Shown one piece after another: positions 15,966-24,913 of a stretch of 64,000 bases of DNA. The notes beneath the pieces are model-generated. The model searched no databases and had not been told where the DNA came from. It saw only the letters and a list, made by a program, of their open reading frames with translations. Made by a program: the position numbers and the translations under genes. This DNA is from Shewanella sp. GD04112. GTDB taxonomy: Bacteria; Pseudomonadota; Gammaproteobacteria; Enterobacterales; Shewanellaceae. Within the stretch, counting starts at the first letter, position 1; each line of letters opens with the position of its first letter. Where the stretch lies: assembly GCF_029835735.1 (NCBI RefSeq), contig NZ_JAOEAL010000001.1, positions 4,774,001 through 4,838,000 on the forward strand, given 5' to 3'.

Positions 15966-17156
15966 TCAGTAGAAGGGTTTAGGATCGATATCCAGCGAGC
16001 TTGGCGACACACCGCGTTCAATATGCAGATCTGACTTGAGCAGATCGACCATAACCACCTCGGTATAACGTTTTGCTTTTAAAGAATAAAAACATTTTAC
16101 GATCGGGTGTAATGCGTCCCTGTCCTTCGAGGCCCAGACGATACCCACGCGCCCGTCGGACAATTCGACCAAAGAGCCAACAGGATACACGCCGACACAG
16201 CGAATAAACTCGTAGACCAGCTCTTGATCGAGGTGGAATGGCGTCAGACTCAGTAGGATCTTAAAGGCCGCCGCTGGGCTCATGGCCTCTTTGTAGCAAC
16301 GAGTGGCGGTTAAGGCGTCGAAGATATCGACGATACAACTCATGCGACCATGGAGCGGGATTTCCTCGGCCTTTAATCCCCGAGGATAGCCACGGCCATC
16401 GAGCTTTTCATGGTGCATCAGACAAACATCTTTACTGACCTGAGATAAGCCTTTTGTTTCGTTCATAATTTCAAGTGCATACACTTGATGCAGCTTCATA
16501 TGTTCGAATTCTTCAGGGGTGAGTTTGCCAGGTTTGTGCAGAACTTTGTTGTCGACCTTGATCTTGCCAATATCATGCAAAATACCACCGACTGCCATCT
16601 CCCTGAGAATCGAACGGTCGAGTTTAAGGTATTTACCGAAAGTCACCAGCAGGAAGGCCACATTCACCGAATGCTCAAGCAGATAAGCATCCTTTGAACG
16701 CAGCGCTGACATGCATCTCAGCGCGTCTTCATCCAACAAGACCGATTCAATCATGCTGTCGGCTAGAGCCTCGAAGGGGGCAACCTCTATCGCTTTACCC
16801 TCAAAGGTTTCGGACAAGACTTTGCGGATCAAATCCTTAGCCTCTGTCAGAATGACCTGTGCCTGCTTTTGCTGATTCTCGCGGGTTGCTAACGGCTTTT
16901 TAACTCCTGCAGACCCATCGTTACTGGCTTTGCGCTTAAAACCGCAGTGTTCGGCCGACCGTTCAGTGTCGACCCAAACAAATTTGATCCCACTCCTCGT
17001 TAATTTAGCAATCGCATCCTTATGCTTGATTTGTCCTGCATTCGCAATCGCGAGCCGACCTTGATCACTTTTGTCTATCGCGCTGACAAACATACCCAGT
17101 GTCAATTGCGACACGGGCAATTTGATTAGGTCAACTGATTCTGCCGACTCACTCAT
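15966..17156 (-). CDS. HD-GYP domain phosphodiesterase with N-terminal DUF3391
   Basis: 396 residues. The N-terminal DUF3391 part reads LIKLPVSQLTLGMFVSAID. The HD-GYP domain (about 140-310) has HSVNVAFLL, GGILHDIGKIKVDNKVLHKPG, HHEKLDGRGYPRGL and IVDIFDALTATRCYKE, so metal ligands and the GYP signature are intact. Such proteins hydrolyse cyclic-di-GMP and regulate biofilm or motility. I prefer the ATG at 17156, directly before the DUF3391 domain; an in-frame ATG at 17225 would add 23 residues of low quality. The last residues continue past the core with a PilZ-unlike tail. Confidence 0.88.
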   Translation of the reverse strand: MSESAESVDLIKLPVSQLTLGMFVSAIDKSDQGRLAIANAGQIKHKDAIAKLTRSGIKFVWVDTERSAEHCGFKRKASNDGSAGVKKPLATRENQQKQAQVILTEAKDLIRKVLSETFEGKAIEVAPFEALADSMIESVLLDEDALRCMSALRSKDAYLLEHSVNVAFLLVTFGKYLKLDRSILREMAVGGILHDIGKIKVDNKVLHKPGKLTPEEFEHMKLHQVYALEIMNETKGLSQVSKDVCLMHHEKLDGRGYPRGLKAEEIPLHGRMSCIVDIFDALTATRCYKEAMSPAAAFKILLSLTPFHLDQELVYEFIRCVGVYPVGSLVELSDGRVGIVWASKDRDALHPIVKCFYSLKAKRYTEVVMVDLLKSDLHIERGVSPSSLDIDPKPFY

Positions 17157-17373
17157 ATCTAGCAACCCCAAGGCATAGAGAAAATGACTGCTATTTACTA
17201 CGCAGCTTGCCGCCCTATTGGGCATATTAGCTGTGACTTATCTCTTGGTAGTATAGGACAGTTTATCCTGCATTCTAAGCCGAGGGAGGGAAAAGCACCA
17301 TATGCTTTGATGACGAGCATCAAAGAACCAGATAAAAACCAAGCAGAATGATGGGGTATTGCTCAACCAAAAG

Positions 17374-17616
17374 CTAATTGGTTAATAATACGGTATTTTT
17401 TAGCATCATACATTCGAAGCTTGTCACCATCCAACGACGATATTGGCAGTTATAGCAGGAGCGCATTTCATCATCGACCTGCTCATCTTCATCGTCGGGC
17501 GCAAAGCGAGAACACAGCTGTGCCGCTCGCCTCGCTTCAGGATATTGCTGCAAACCCGCTCGAAAAATCCAACGTTCGGTCTCGTATTCAAACTGGTTGA
17601 GAAGTTCTTGGTTCAT
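17374..17616 (-). CDS. Small cysteine-rich protein, last gene of the ECF operon
   Basis: 80 residues from the ATG at 17616, which has GAGGTG 5 bp upstream and lies 7 bp after the stop of the TiaS-like gene. After an acidic stretch (DDEDEQVDDE) it has CYNCQYRRWMVTSFECMM, i.e. a C-x2-C pair and a further cysteine that could bind zinc or iron. I do not recognise a family. A conserved position in the operon across related genomes would suggest a role with the transporter or the TiaS-like protein. Confidence 0.65.
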   Translation of the reverse strand: MNQELLNQFEYETERWIFRAGLQQYPEARRAAQLCSRFAPDDEDEQVDDEMRSCYNCQYRRWMVTSFECMMLKNTVLLTN

Positions 17617-17623
17617 CTTCACC

Positions 17624-18361
17624 TCAATAGTCCTGCAATGCTTGTTTGCCCGCATTACGCCACTGCTCACCGTCACGGCTAACTAGCAATACAAATTGAT
17701 GCTCAAGATAAACGGCCTTCACTTTGCCTTTGAGTTGAACCTTTTCATTCGCCGCTAAACGGGTTTTATCTGTGCTCATTACCGCATCGAGGCCTGTTTG
17801 CTCGAGAATGTCTGCCACAGTTAACTCGAGGGACACTTCTTCAAGCTGACCGAGTTTGATTTGTCCCTTAACGCGCCCATCACTGCCCATTAAACGCAGC
17901 CCTAATCCCGCCAAAGCACCAATCACGCCCTGGCCAGTACCACCGTGCTCGGTGAGTTGGATCTGTAAATGCTCAGCAAGCTGATAAGCGGCCACTTTGG
18001 TGATCACTTCGCGCTTGGCTCTGAGCCCAAAGTCCATCAGCGCATTCACATCATAGTCGGAATCAACATCCAAAATTGCAATGCCAGGATCCGCCTTAGG
18101 CGCAGACTCTGCGACTAAATGCACGACCGCCAGACGATGGATCTCCGCCTGCGATAATGGCGACTGCAACGCAAAACACATGGCGCTGTTGTGGGAGGTG
18201 TAAGGAATATCAGGATGCACAAACAACTGATGCCGCGTCACAAAGGAAGCCTTGCCACCCGAGTGCTGCGCGAGCAAATGTGCAATCTCCTCGGCTATCT
18301 CGCCTGTTCCCTTAGTGCCAATGTCGTCGGTATCGTCGATACAAATAAGCCAATTTTTCAT
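17624..18361 (-). CDS. TiaS-like protein (TCKD/agmatinylcytidine-synthetase-related)
   Basis: 245 residues. The N-terminus (ICIDDTDDIGTKGTGEIAEEI) matches the start of archaeal TiaS, the tRNA(Ile2) 2-agmatinylcytidine synthetase, which reads GIDDTDS. A glycine-rich segment GGTGQGVIGALAGLGLRL follows at about 150-170. The C-terminal 75 residues may be a small OB-like domain. It lacks the zinc-ribbon part of full TiaS, and bacteria modify this tRNA with TilS, so it is not expected to make agmatidine. The ATG at 18361 has AGGA upstream; it lies 15 bp after the S-component stop. Its function with an ECF transporter is unknown. Confidence 0.7.
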   Translation of the reverse strand: MKNWLICIDDTDDIGTKGTGEIAEEIAHLLAQHSGGKASFVTRHQLFVHPDIPYTSHNSAMCFALQSPLSQAEIHRLAVVHLVAESAPKADPGIAILDVDSDYDVNALMDFGLRAKREVITKVAAYQLAEHLQIQLTEHGGTGQGVIGALAGLGLRLMGSDGRVKGQIKLGQLEEVSLELTVADILEQTGLDAVMSTDKTRLAANEKVQLKGKVKAVYLEHQFVLLVSRDGEQWRNAGKQALQDY

Positions 18362-18376
18362 CGGTATTCCTAGCAA

Positions 18377-18919
18377 TTAAAACTTGTCACGGTGGAGGAG
18401 ATCATGGGCCTTAAGCCTATGCAGCACAGGCGGCACCAGCAAAGCACCTAAGGTGGCAAAGAATCCGCCCTTAAGCACGCTCGCGCCCCATTGGATAAGC
18501 ACGACGTCGAAGGCCATGCCCGCCAACGCATTAGTGAGTGCAACTTTTACCGCCCAGGCCATACAACCAATAACGCCTAAGATCACGCAGCGCCAATGCA
18601 GGCTTAATGTGAGCGGTAGCAACAAGGCCACCAGATCCATCGCAATCGCCGGTAAGATAAACTTCAATAAAATCATTGGGCCGCCCTTGCCGACACCGAG
18701 CGCCATGGCGACTAAGCCTGCTATCCCGCCACAGGCAATCATGCTGCCGAAACGCCCAAGCACGCCGTAGCAAATCAAGTAGAAGAAGCTCATTAAAAAC
18801 ATGCTGTGACCTGAGATCCCAAGCTTAAGCCTTAACATTCCCGTCAAGGCCACCAGCAAGGTGGCGCAAAAACCAATAAACAACGAGTCCTGTAGACTCA
18901 GAGGGAGTTTTTTCTTCAT
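18377..18919 (-). CDS. Putative ECF transporter substrate-binding (S) component
   Basis: 180 residues, five to six transmembrane segments, no soluble domain. Its position directly after genes for the A and T components makes it the S component, which binds the substrate in the inner membrane. Sequence features include GISGHSMFLMSFFYLICYGVLG and a glycine-rich loop (GVGKGGPM). It does not look like BioY, ThiT, CbiM, RibU or another S type I know. The ATG at 18919 overlaps the T-component stop by 4 bp; a start 24 bp upstream is also open. Confidence 0.65.
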   Translation of the reverse strand: MKKKLPLSLQDSLFIGFCATLLVALTGMLRLKLGISGHSMFLMSFFYLICYGVLGRFGSMIACGGIAGLVAMALGVGKGGPMILLKFILPAIAMDLVALLLPLTLSLHWRCVILGVIGCMAWAVKVALTNALAGMAFDVVLIQWGASVLKGGFFATLGALLVPPVLHRLKAHDLLHRDKF

Positions 18920-19599
18920 TTTTTGTCTCTCGGTGAGTGCCAATGGGTGACACGCATACTCTTGCCAAAGTGACGACTCTGGGCCGCAATCGCCATCTGA
19001 CGAGATAATTTAAGTAATTGGATTAATACGGGAAACAGCACGCAATACACTAGCTCAGGCCAGTTTTTGGGATTCCGCAACGCCTTAGGGGTAATGCGTG
19101 CGCCGCGCAGACATTGGATCTGGTAAATCTCGCGTACTTCGTCCGCCATAAAGGGCAGCAGACTCAAGGAAGCTGCCATCACAAAGGCCCATTTAGTTGG
19201 CAAAAAGGCACTTAACACTTCGCCGATACGCTCGGGCGCCGCCGTAATACACAACCACCAGCCGGGGATAGTCGCTAGAATAATCCGCCCGACCACCACG
19301 GCGCCTTGAGCCAAATGGCCAACCCCATAGAGCAACAGATACAGACTCAAGGTAATTGTCAGTTGAATCGCGCCGAGTTTAACCACCCCCATGATGCTGC
19401 CGCGGCGCGCTAAACCATGGAGCACGAGCAAGCCATTGATCGCCATCAGCGGCAGCAATAAATCGGCGGGTAACACAAAGGCGCAGGCAGAGAGCACACA
19501 GACCAACAATAGCGATAGCGCACATAGCGTAGTTTCTTGGCGTTCGCGACTCCAACGCCTGCGGGCTCGTAGTCGCCAGCGACGGCAACTAACCCACAT
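18916..19599 (-). CDS. ecfT: ECF transporter T component
   Basis: 227 residues, EcfT/CbiQ family. After a basic N-terminus there are about five transmembrane segments. The cytoplasmic coupling helices carry the family's Ala-Arg-Gly-type signatures: QCLRGARITPKAL, and a weaker second one, AAQSRHFG. These helices contact the two ATPase domains. It overlaps the EcfA gene by 11 bp and the S-component gene by 4 bp, so the three are co-translated. The degenerate second signature suggests a divergent subfamily. Confidence 0.82.
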   Translation of the reverse strand: MWVSCRRWRLRARRRWSRERQETTLCALSLLLVCVLSACAFVLPADLLLPLMAINGLLVLHGLARRGSIMGVVKLGAIQLTITLSLYLLLYGVGHLAQGAVVVGRIILATIPGWWLCITAAPERIGEVLSAFLPTKWAFVMAASLSLLPFMADEVREIYQIQCLRGARITPKALRNPKNWPELVYCVLFPVLIQLLKLSRQMAIAAQSRHFGKSMRVTHWHSPRDKK

Positions 19600-20953
19600 A
19601 GCGCTCCTCCATCGCCATGGCGTCTTCCGTCAGCAAGCCATTGTGTAAACTGAGCTGCCTAGACACGGCACTATGCTCAACCACTCTGTGACTACTCATT
19701 AGAATCGCACAGCCCTGCGCCCTAAGACGCTTGAGCAGGAACCAGACTTTTCGGTAATAGTGCTTATCCATGCCAGCAAGCGGGTCATCGAGTAGCAGTA
19801 CCTTAGGCTGCAAGCAGGCCAAGGATGCCAAGGCAACCAAATGCTGCTGCCCGTAGGACAATTTATGGGGAGATTGTTCCGCAAGCGCCATCAACTCGAG
19901 ATCGAGTAGCATTTGCTCGGCACGCTCTTTAGGGAGTTCGAAACGATTCAGGCTAAACTGCATCTCGGCTAACACGCTGGTTTCAAACAGTTGTCGACTC
20001 GGTCTTTGGATTAATAATCCTAACTCGGCACCATAGATGCCCAATTTAGGTTTACGACCTAAGACTTTAAGCGGCAAACGCAGCTTTAGGTTGAGCATCC
20101 CGGCTAAGGATTTTAGTAGGCTAGTTTTACCCGAGCCATTATCCCCGACCAGAGTCACTATCTCACCCGCATGTAACTGAAACCCCTGCGGACAGCTAAA
20201 CAAGGGCTGGCTACCGTCGAAACAGAAATCGAATGCCTCGGCGCTGACCAGCACTTTACCAACGTGAGCAGAACCCCAAGGTTTAACTGACGTATCAATC
20301 GGTTGAGTATCGCTAACTGTGTAGATGCCTGCGGATAAACGGCCAGCCACCAATTGCCAATAATGCTGGATAATCTCGGCAAACGCCGCCGCATTATGCT
20401 CCACTAACACCAGCGCCATACCTTCGGCAATAAGATTGCGCAGCACTACCAATAGCTCAGCCACACCCTGATCATCGAGCTGCGCCCATGGCTCATCGAG
20501 CAGCAATAAATGCGGCTCGCATACCAGCTGAGCGGCGATCATCAAACGGTATTTTTGGCCGAGGGAAAGAGTGCTGACTGGGGTATCGAGCCGCAGAAAC
20601 AACCCAACGCGTCGCAGCGCTAACTGCACCTTAGGCAACATATTCTCGGCGGGAATGCCGAGATTCTCTAAGGCGAAGGCGACTTCGGCGCCCACGGTTT
20701 GCCTCAGTAGCTGAGTTTGAGGGTCCTGCATCACTAAGCCAGTGACCAGCTCGGGATGACGCCAAATATCACCCTCATGCGGGCGATTCTGCACACCCGC
20801 AAGCAGGTTTAATAGACTGGATTTACCCGAACCCGTCGGCCCGCTGACACAATGGCATTGACCAGCGCTAATCCCTAGCCTGACCTCCTGTAATACAGGA
20901 GTTAATTGGCTGCCATAGTTAAAGCTGACACCTTCGAGCTCGAGTAATTTCAT
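19589..20953 (-). CDS. ECF transporter ATPase with two fused ABC domains
   Basis: 454 residues with two complete ABC ATPase domains. The first has Walker A GPTGSGKSS (near 39-47), signature LSLGQKYRL and Walker B LLLLDEPWAQLDD. The second has GDNGSGKTSLLK, LSYGQQHLVAL and VLLLDDPLAGMD. The fused form replaces the EcfA1/EcfA2 heterodimer of other ECF systems. It powers the uptake of a small nutrient through the T and S components. It starts 1 bp after the TonB receptor gene stop. Both sites look catalytically intact. Confidence 0.88.
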   Translation of the reverse strand: MKLLELEGVSFNYGSQLTPVLQEVRLGISAGQCHCVSGPTGSGKSSLLNLLAGVQNRPHEGDIWRHPELVTGLVMQDPQTQLLRQTVGAEVAFALENLGIPAENMLPKVQLALRRVGLFLRLDTPVSTLSLGQKYRLMIAAQLVCEPHLLLLDEPWAQLDDQGVAELLVVLRNLIAEGMALVLVEHNAAAFAEIIQHYWQLVAGRLSAGIYTVSDTQPIDTSVKPWGSAHVGKVLVSAEAFDFCFDGSQPLFSCPQGFQLHAGEIVTLVGDNGSGKTSLLKSLAGMLNLKLRLPLKVLGRKPKLGIYGAELGLLIQRPSRQLFETSVLAEMQFSLNRFELPKERAEQMLLDLELMALAEQSPHKLSYGQQHLVALASLACLQPKVLLLDDPLAGMDKHYYRKVWFLLKRLRAQGCAILMSSHRVVEHSAVSRQLSLHNGLLTEDAMAMEERYVG

Positions 20954-20954
20954 C

Positions 20955-23138
20955 TTAAATTTGCCAGTTCACACCCACAAAGAACTGACGGCCAGCCTGA
21001 GGCAGGGCTTCACTCTGGTAGTAGTTCTCATCCAATAGGTTAGTGGCGCGCAGATAAACTTCTAACTTATCGGCGATCAGCGGCTGCACTAAGTTAATGT
21101 CCACTAAGGTGTAGTTATCCAGCGACTGTTGTTGATACTGGTTCTGCCCGTTCACTTTCACTTGCGTCGCATAAACCTGATCGAGGATACGCTCCACATT
21201 CAGGTGAATTTGCGTCTCGAAGGGGAACTCGTAACTCATCTGCCAGCGCAGCTGGTGACTAGGACGGTATTGCAGCGCATCTAAGGTATCGTCGCCTTCC
21301 ATTTCTTTCGAATCTAAGAAACTGTAGGAGAAGCTCAGATCTAAATGCTCAATCGCATGGTTGTTAATTTGGAAATCAATCCCTTTGAACTCATAGCGCC
21401 CCATATTTTGGTAGAAACCATCGGTATCTTTGGCTATATAGTTCTTCGCATCCGTGTAATAACCGTAGAGCGAGAAGTCGGTGCTAGCCGGTAAGTTTTG
21501 CTCCAGACCCAGCTCGACATGTTTAGATTCTTCCGCTTCTAGCTCACTATTACCCGATGATTGCGAGTACAAGTTCACCATAGAGGGGAAACGCACTTTA
21601 CGGGCCACACTCAGGCTCAAGCGTGAATCGGGTACCACCTGCCAGTAGCTAGAGGCCATTGCCGAGTAGTTATCATCCGTACCGTCTGAAGTATCGAGTG
21701 AATGGAAAGCCCCGCCCAAGGTGAAGCCATAGTTATGTTCTGACTGATACTGATATTCGGCCGCAGCAGTATATAACCATGCAGAATCGTTTAGGTTTTC
21801 AGCACCGCCGGAACCGCCACCGCTACCATTGCCAGAACCTGTTCCGCCACCGCTACCCGTGCCACCACCAGAACCTGTTCCGCCGCCGCTACCCGTGCCA
21901 CCACCAGAGCCTGTTCCGCCGCCGCTACCTGTGCCACCGCCAGAGCCAGTTCCACTGCCGCTACCTGAGCCGCTGCCAGAACCAGACCCCGTGCCTGTGC
22001 CCGAGTTATTCCCCGTGCCACTGCCAGTATCGCTTGAGTAAGTATCGACGACTGACTTCCAACTCTGTTCTTCAGCAATCACAGAGGTGGTTAACAGCCC
22101 TGCCTTATGGAAATCGGTGATCAGCTGTAAATTGACCCCTTGCACCACGGAGCGGCCATCTTGAGTTTGCGTCAATGCCTGATAGGTTTCATCGGCATAG
22201 GCGGCTTCTAAGGTATCGCTTTGGTTGTGATAACCAAATCCACGCAGAGTAAAGGTATCGTCAAACTGATGGGCTAAGCCAAGCTGGAAGGTATGTGAAT
22301 CGTAATCGTCGGTACGTTCATACTTAAGTTTGCCGCTACCAGTACCATCGCGGGCAGGTTTACCCCATTCACCATTGCGCAGCGCCATGTTGGCAATCAA
22401 TTGGGTCTTATCCGATAACCAGTAACTGCCTTGGGCATAGACGTTGGTGACTTCTTTATCTGAGTTAGCACGTAGCTCACCGTCTTGATATTGGGTCGGC
22501 TCGAAATCGTTCGACATAGGGTAGCCATCGGTCTGTTGACGGCTAACACTCACCAATCCCTGCCAATCATCACCCGAGCCAGCGGCGCTGATATCGCCGT
22601 TGAAGGTATTGTCTTTGCCCGCTTCCAAGCGTCCAGACAGAGCAGGCGCAGTACTGCCCTGCTTAGTAATAATATTGATCACCCCACCGGCACCGCTTGG
22701 GCCGTACAGCACTGAGGTCGGTCCGACCGACACTTCAACCGAGGCAATTTGGCTGGTTGGGATCACGCTTGGGTCGAACTGGCCATCATCGGCACTGCTC
22801 ATGGGCACGCCGTTCACCAGTAAAGTGACATGGCGTGTCTTAAAACCACGAATATCGACCCTAGGAGTACCATCACCGCCCACACGGATATACACCCCGG
22901 GCACATTCTTCAGTACTTGATCTAAGGTTTGCGCACCTAAAGCACGGATTTCGGCTTCGTCTATGCTCCAATGGGTGGTCGCCAATTGCTCGGCATCGGC
23001 ACCTTCGCCATGGACGACAATGACTTCATTCACATTCAGCAGGGGATCGCGGGCGATTTCATCAGCGGAGGCGGTAAAACTCAACCCAATCGCAAGCGCT
23101 AAGGACGACACTCTAAAGGCGGTATTTCTGGTAATCAT
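20955..23138 (-). CDS. TonB-dependent outer-membrane receptor, first gene of the ECF operon
   Basis: 727 residues with an N-terminal signal sequence, a plug domain (about 45-150: LDQVLKNVPGVYIRVGGDG, VDIRGFKTRHVTLLVNG, SVLYGPSGAGGVINIITK) and a beta-barrel ending in FFVGVNWQI with a terminal aromatic-rich strand. A 75-residue Gly/Ser/Thr-rich repeat interrupts the barrel after about residue 355, probably in an extracellular loop. Its position upstream of ECF genes suggests that it brings the ECF substrate across the outer membrane. Nothing in the sequence identifies the ligand; TonB plus ECF is common for cobalamin-like or metal nutrients. Confidence 0.9.
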   Translation of the reverse strand: MITRNTAFRVSSLALAIGLSFTASADEIARDPLLNVNEVIVVHGEGADAEQLATTHWSIDEAEIRALGAQTLDQVLKNVPGVYIRVGGDGTPRVDIRGFKTRHVTLLVNGVPMSSADDGQFDPSVIPTSQIASVEVSVGPTSVLYGPSGAGGVINIITKQGSTAPALSGRLEAGKDNTFNGDISAAGSGDDWQGLVSVSRQQTDGYPMSNDFEPTQYQDGELRANSDKEVTNVYAQGSYWLSDKTQLIANMALRNGEWGKPARDGTGSGKLKYERTDDYDSHTFQLGLAHQFDDTFTLRGFGYHNQSDTLEAAYADETYQALTQTQDGRSVVQGVNLQLITDFHKAGLLTTSVIAEEQSWKSVVDTYSSDTGSGTGNNSGTGTGSGSGSGSGSGSGTGSGGGTGSGGGTGSGGGTGSGGGTGSGGGTGSGGGTGSGNGSGGGSGGAENLNDSAWLYTAAAEYQYQSEHNYGFTLGGAFHSLDTSDGTDDNYSAMASSYWQVVPDSRLSLSVARKVRFPSMVNLYSQSSGNSELEAEESKHVELGLEQNLPASTDFSLYGYYTDAKNYIAKDTDGFYQNMGRYEFKGIDFQINNHAIEHLDLSFSYSFLDSKEMEGDDTLDALQYRPSHQLRWQMSYEFPFETQIHLNVERILDQVYATQVKVNGQNQYQQQSLDNYTLVDINLVQPLIADKLEVYLRATNLLDENYYQSEALPQAGRQFFVGVNWQI
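21829..22041. repeat. Tandem Gly/Ser/Thr-coding repeat inside the TonB receptor gene
   Basis: On the coding strand units of 18 bp, arranged in 36-bp pairs, encode (GTGSGG)n, preceded by a (GS)n run. The array covers about 200 bp and stays in frame. Such arrays change length by slippage or recombination. Confidence 0.85.
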
Positions 23139-23546
23139 ATTATTGTTGTCATACAGGAAGTTTAGGATGTGCCCCCTATTGTGGTCTGAGGAATTTCCGC
23201 CTCAACTGAAAAACAATCAAAAACCAACTCAGATCGACTAATTGCAACAAATGGAAAACGCCATCTGTCACAAAGAGACAAAATGTCCAACACAGACGAC
23301 GGTATCGACAAAAAGACCCATCTAGGTCACATTTTTTAGCGTCTCGAAATGAGACTATGGCAAAAGTCACACACTCGTGGGTTGCATCTTGACACTCGCG
23401 GCCTCGGCCTTTAATTTGAGCGAAAGATTCTTATTTACACGTTCTCACCCACTTGGTGTAAATGACTTTAAAAAGAATGGATTAACTTATCGCTGACTGC
23501 CGGAACTTCAGCCACTACCTTCATCTCGTTACCTTTGGAGTTTTAT
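23139..23546. other. Intergenic region between the divergent ECF operon and menF
   Basis: About 400 bp. An inverted repeat ATTTACAC (23433-23440) / GTGTAAAT (23456-23463) with a 15-base spacer lies before menF and may be an operator. A smaller one, GTCTC-GAAAT-GAGAC, is at 23341-23355. I looked for a cobalamin-, thiamine- or molybdenum-cofactor-type riboswitch before the TonB gene and saw none. Confidence 0.5.
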
Positions 23547-24905
23547 TTGCCCGCTCACGCCCTGTCTGAAGACCTTAAGTCTCTCATCGACAAACTCATT
23601 CAATTGAAGCAGGTTCCACCGACGGAGCCGATAGTGCAGTTATCCTTAACAACTGTCTCTATCCCTTTGATTTCGTGGTTGGCATCCCAACACCAATATC
23701 CGCGTATTTACTGGCATGGGCGCGACAAGGTTGAAGAAGTCGCGGCGATTGGCGCCTGTAAAGACTTTAAGTTTGAAACCGGTGTCGACGATAAAACATT
23801 AGCGAACGTCTACGAACAGCAGCGCACTTTATCCAGCAATCCTGAGATCCGCTACTACGGCGGCGTGGCGTTTGACCGCAGCATCGAATCTTGGCCCGAG
23901 TTTGGTAACAGTCGCTTTGTGTTACCGCGTATCGAATTTAGGCGCAGCGACAATCAGTTCAGTTTACGGGTGAATCTGAACTTTGCCGATAGCACTCCAG
24001 AAGAGGAAATCAATCGCGCCATTGCCGCGATTGAAGCCGTGATGCCAGCAAGGCCTTTGGCACCACCGAATAAACTGACCCTGTTGAGTCGCAACGATAC
24101 TCCCGACTTTCCACGCTGGAAAACCTTAGTCGAACAAGTGGTTGAGCCTGAGTTTAATCAAGAGACGCCCAAGGTGGTGCTATCGCGCCACACTGAGCTT
24201 GAGGTTAATGCGCAGGTTGACCCTTGGATGGTATTGGCCTGCTGGCAGGGGCGTAATCCCAATAGTTTCCAATTTGGCTTCCAATTTAGCCCAGATCGCA
24301 CTTATATTTCCTGCTCGCCAGAGCGGTTATTTCGCCGTCGCCAGCAGGAACTGTTTACCGAGGCACTTGCCGGCACCACAGTACGTGGCTTAAACCAAGA
24401 GGAAGACACGGCGCTGGCCAACGCACTGCTCGAGGACAATAAAAACAGCGTAGAAAACCAGCTGGTTCGCCGCCATATCGTCAGCATGCTCTCCCCCTTG
24501 AGCCAACATGTGGGCGCCGAAGAAACCGCGACGATTTTTAAGCTAAACCATATTCAACACTTGCACCGTGCCATTCGTGCCGAGTTAAAGCTGGGGGTGA
24601 ATGACTTCCAATTGTTACAGGCGTTGCACCCAACACCTGCGGTGGGTGGCCTTCCCAGACAGTCTGCAATGAACTTTATTCGCGAGCGTGAAGGCTATAT
24701 GCGCGGCTGGTACGCCGGTGCCTGTGGCTATTTCAATAAGTATGAGAGTGAGTTTTCGGTGGCGATTCGCAGCGCCTTGATTGAACCCGGCAAGATCAAT
24801 CTGTTTGCCGGAGCGGGGATTATTGCGGGTTCAGATCCCGAGGCGGAATGGCAGGAGCTGGAAAATAAGCTAGCGACGATTATGTCAATTTTGATCGAAC
24901 TCTAG
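23547..24905 (+). CDS. menF: Isochorismate synthase
   Basis: 452 residues. Converts chorismate to isochorismate, the first dedicated step of menaquinone synthesis. The chorismate-binding C-terminal half has SCSPERLFRRRQQELFTEALAGTT and LHPTPAVGGLPRQSAMNFIRE, and the active-site run EREGYMRGWYAGACGYF is complete. The start is a TTG at 23547 with TTTGGAG six bases upstream; an earlier in-frame TTG at 23535 would overlap that ribosome site. No other men gene is nearby, as is usual in this group. Confidence 0.92.
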   Translation: MPAHALSEDLKSLIDKLIQLKQVPPTEPIVQLSLTTVSIPLISWLASQHQYPRIYWHGRDKVEEVAAIGACKDFKFETGVDDKTLANVYEQQRTLSSNPEIRYYGGVAFDRSIESWPEFGNSRFVLPRIEFRRSDNQFSLRVNLNFADSTPEEEINRAIAAIEAVMPARPLAPPNKLTLLSRNDTPDFPRWKTLVEQVVEPEFNQETPKVVLSRHTELEVNAQVDPWMVLACWQGRNPNSFQFGFQFSPDRTYISCSPERLFRRRQQELFTEALAGTTVRGLNQEEDTALANALLEDNKNSVENQLVRRHIVSMLSPLSQHVGAEETATIFKLNHIQHLHRAIRAELKLGVNDFQLLQALHPTPAVGGLPRQSAMNFIREREGYMRGWYAGACGYFNKYESEFSVAIRSALIEPGKINLFAGAGIIAGSDPEAEWQELENKLATIMSILIEL

Positions 24906-24913
24906 CAGCAAGC

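Noticed and set aside
21829..22041. CRISPR-like array
   Set aside because: The repeats are contiguous and protein-coding in frame; there are no unique spacers and no cas genes.
23139..23546. Possible riboswitch before the TonB receptor gene
   Set aside because: No cobalamin, thiamine, FMN or molybdenum-cofactor consensus elements could be found on the minus strand.
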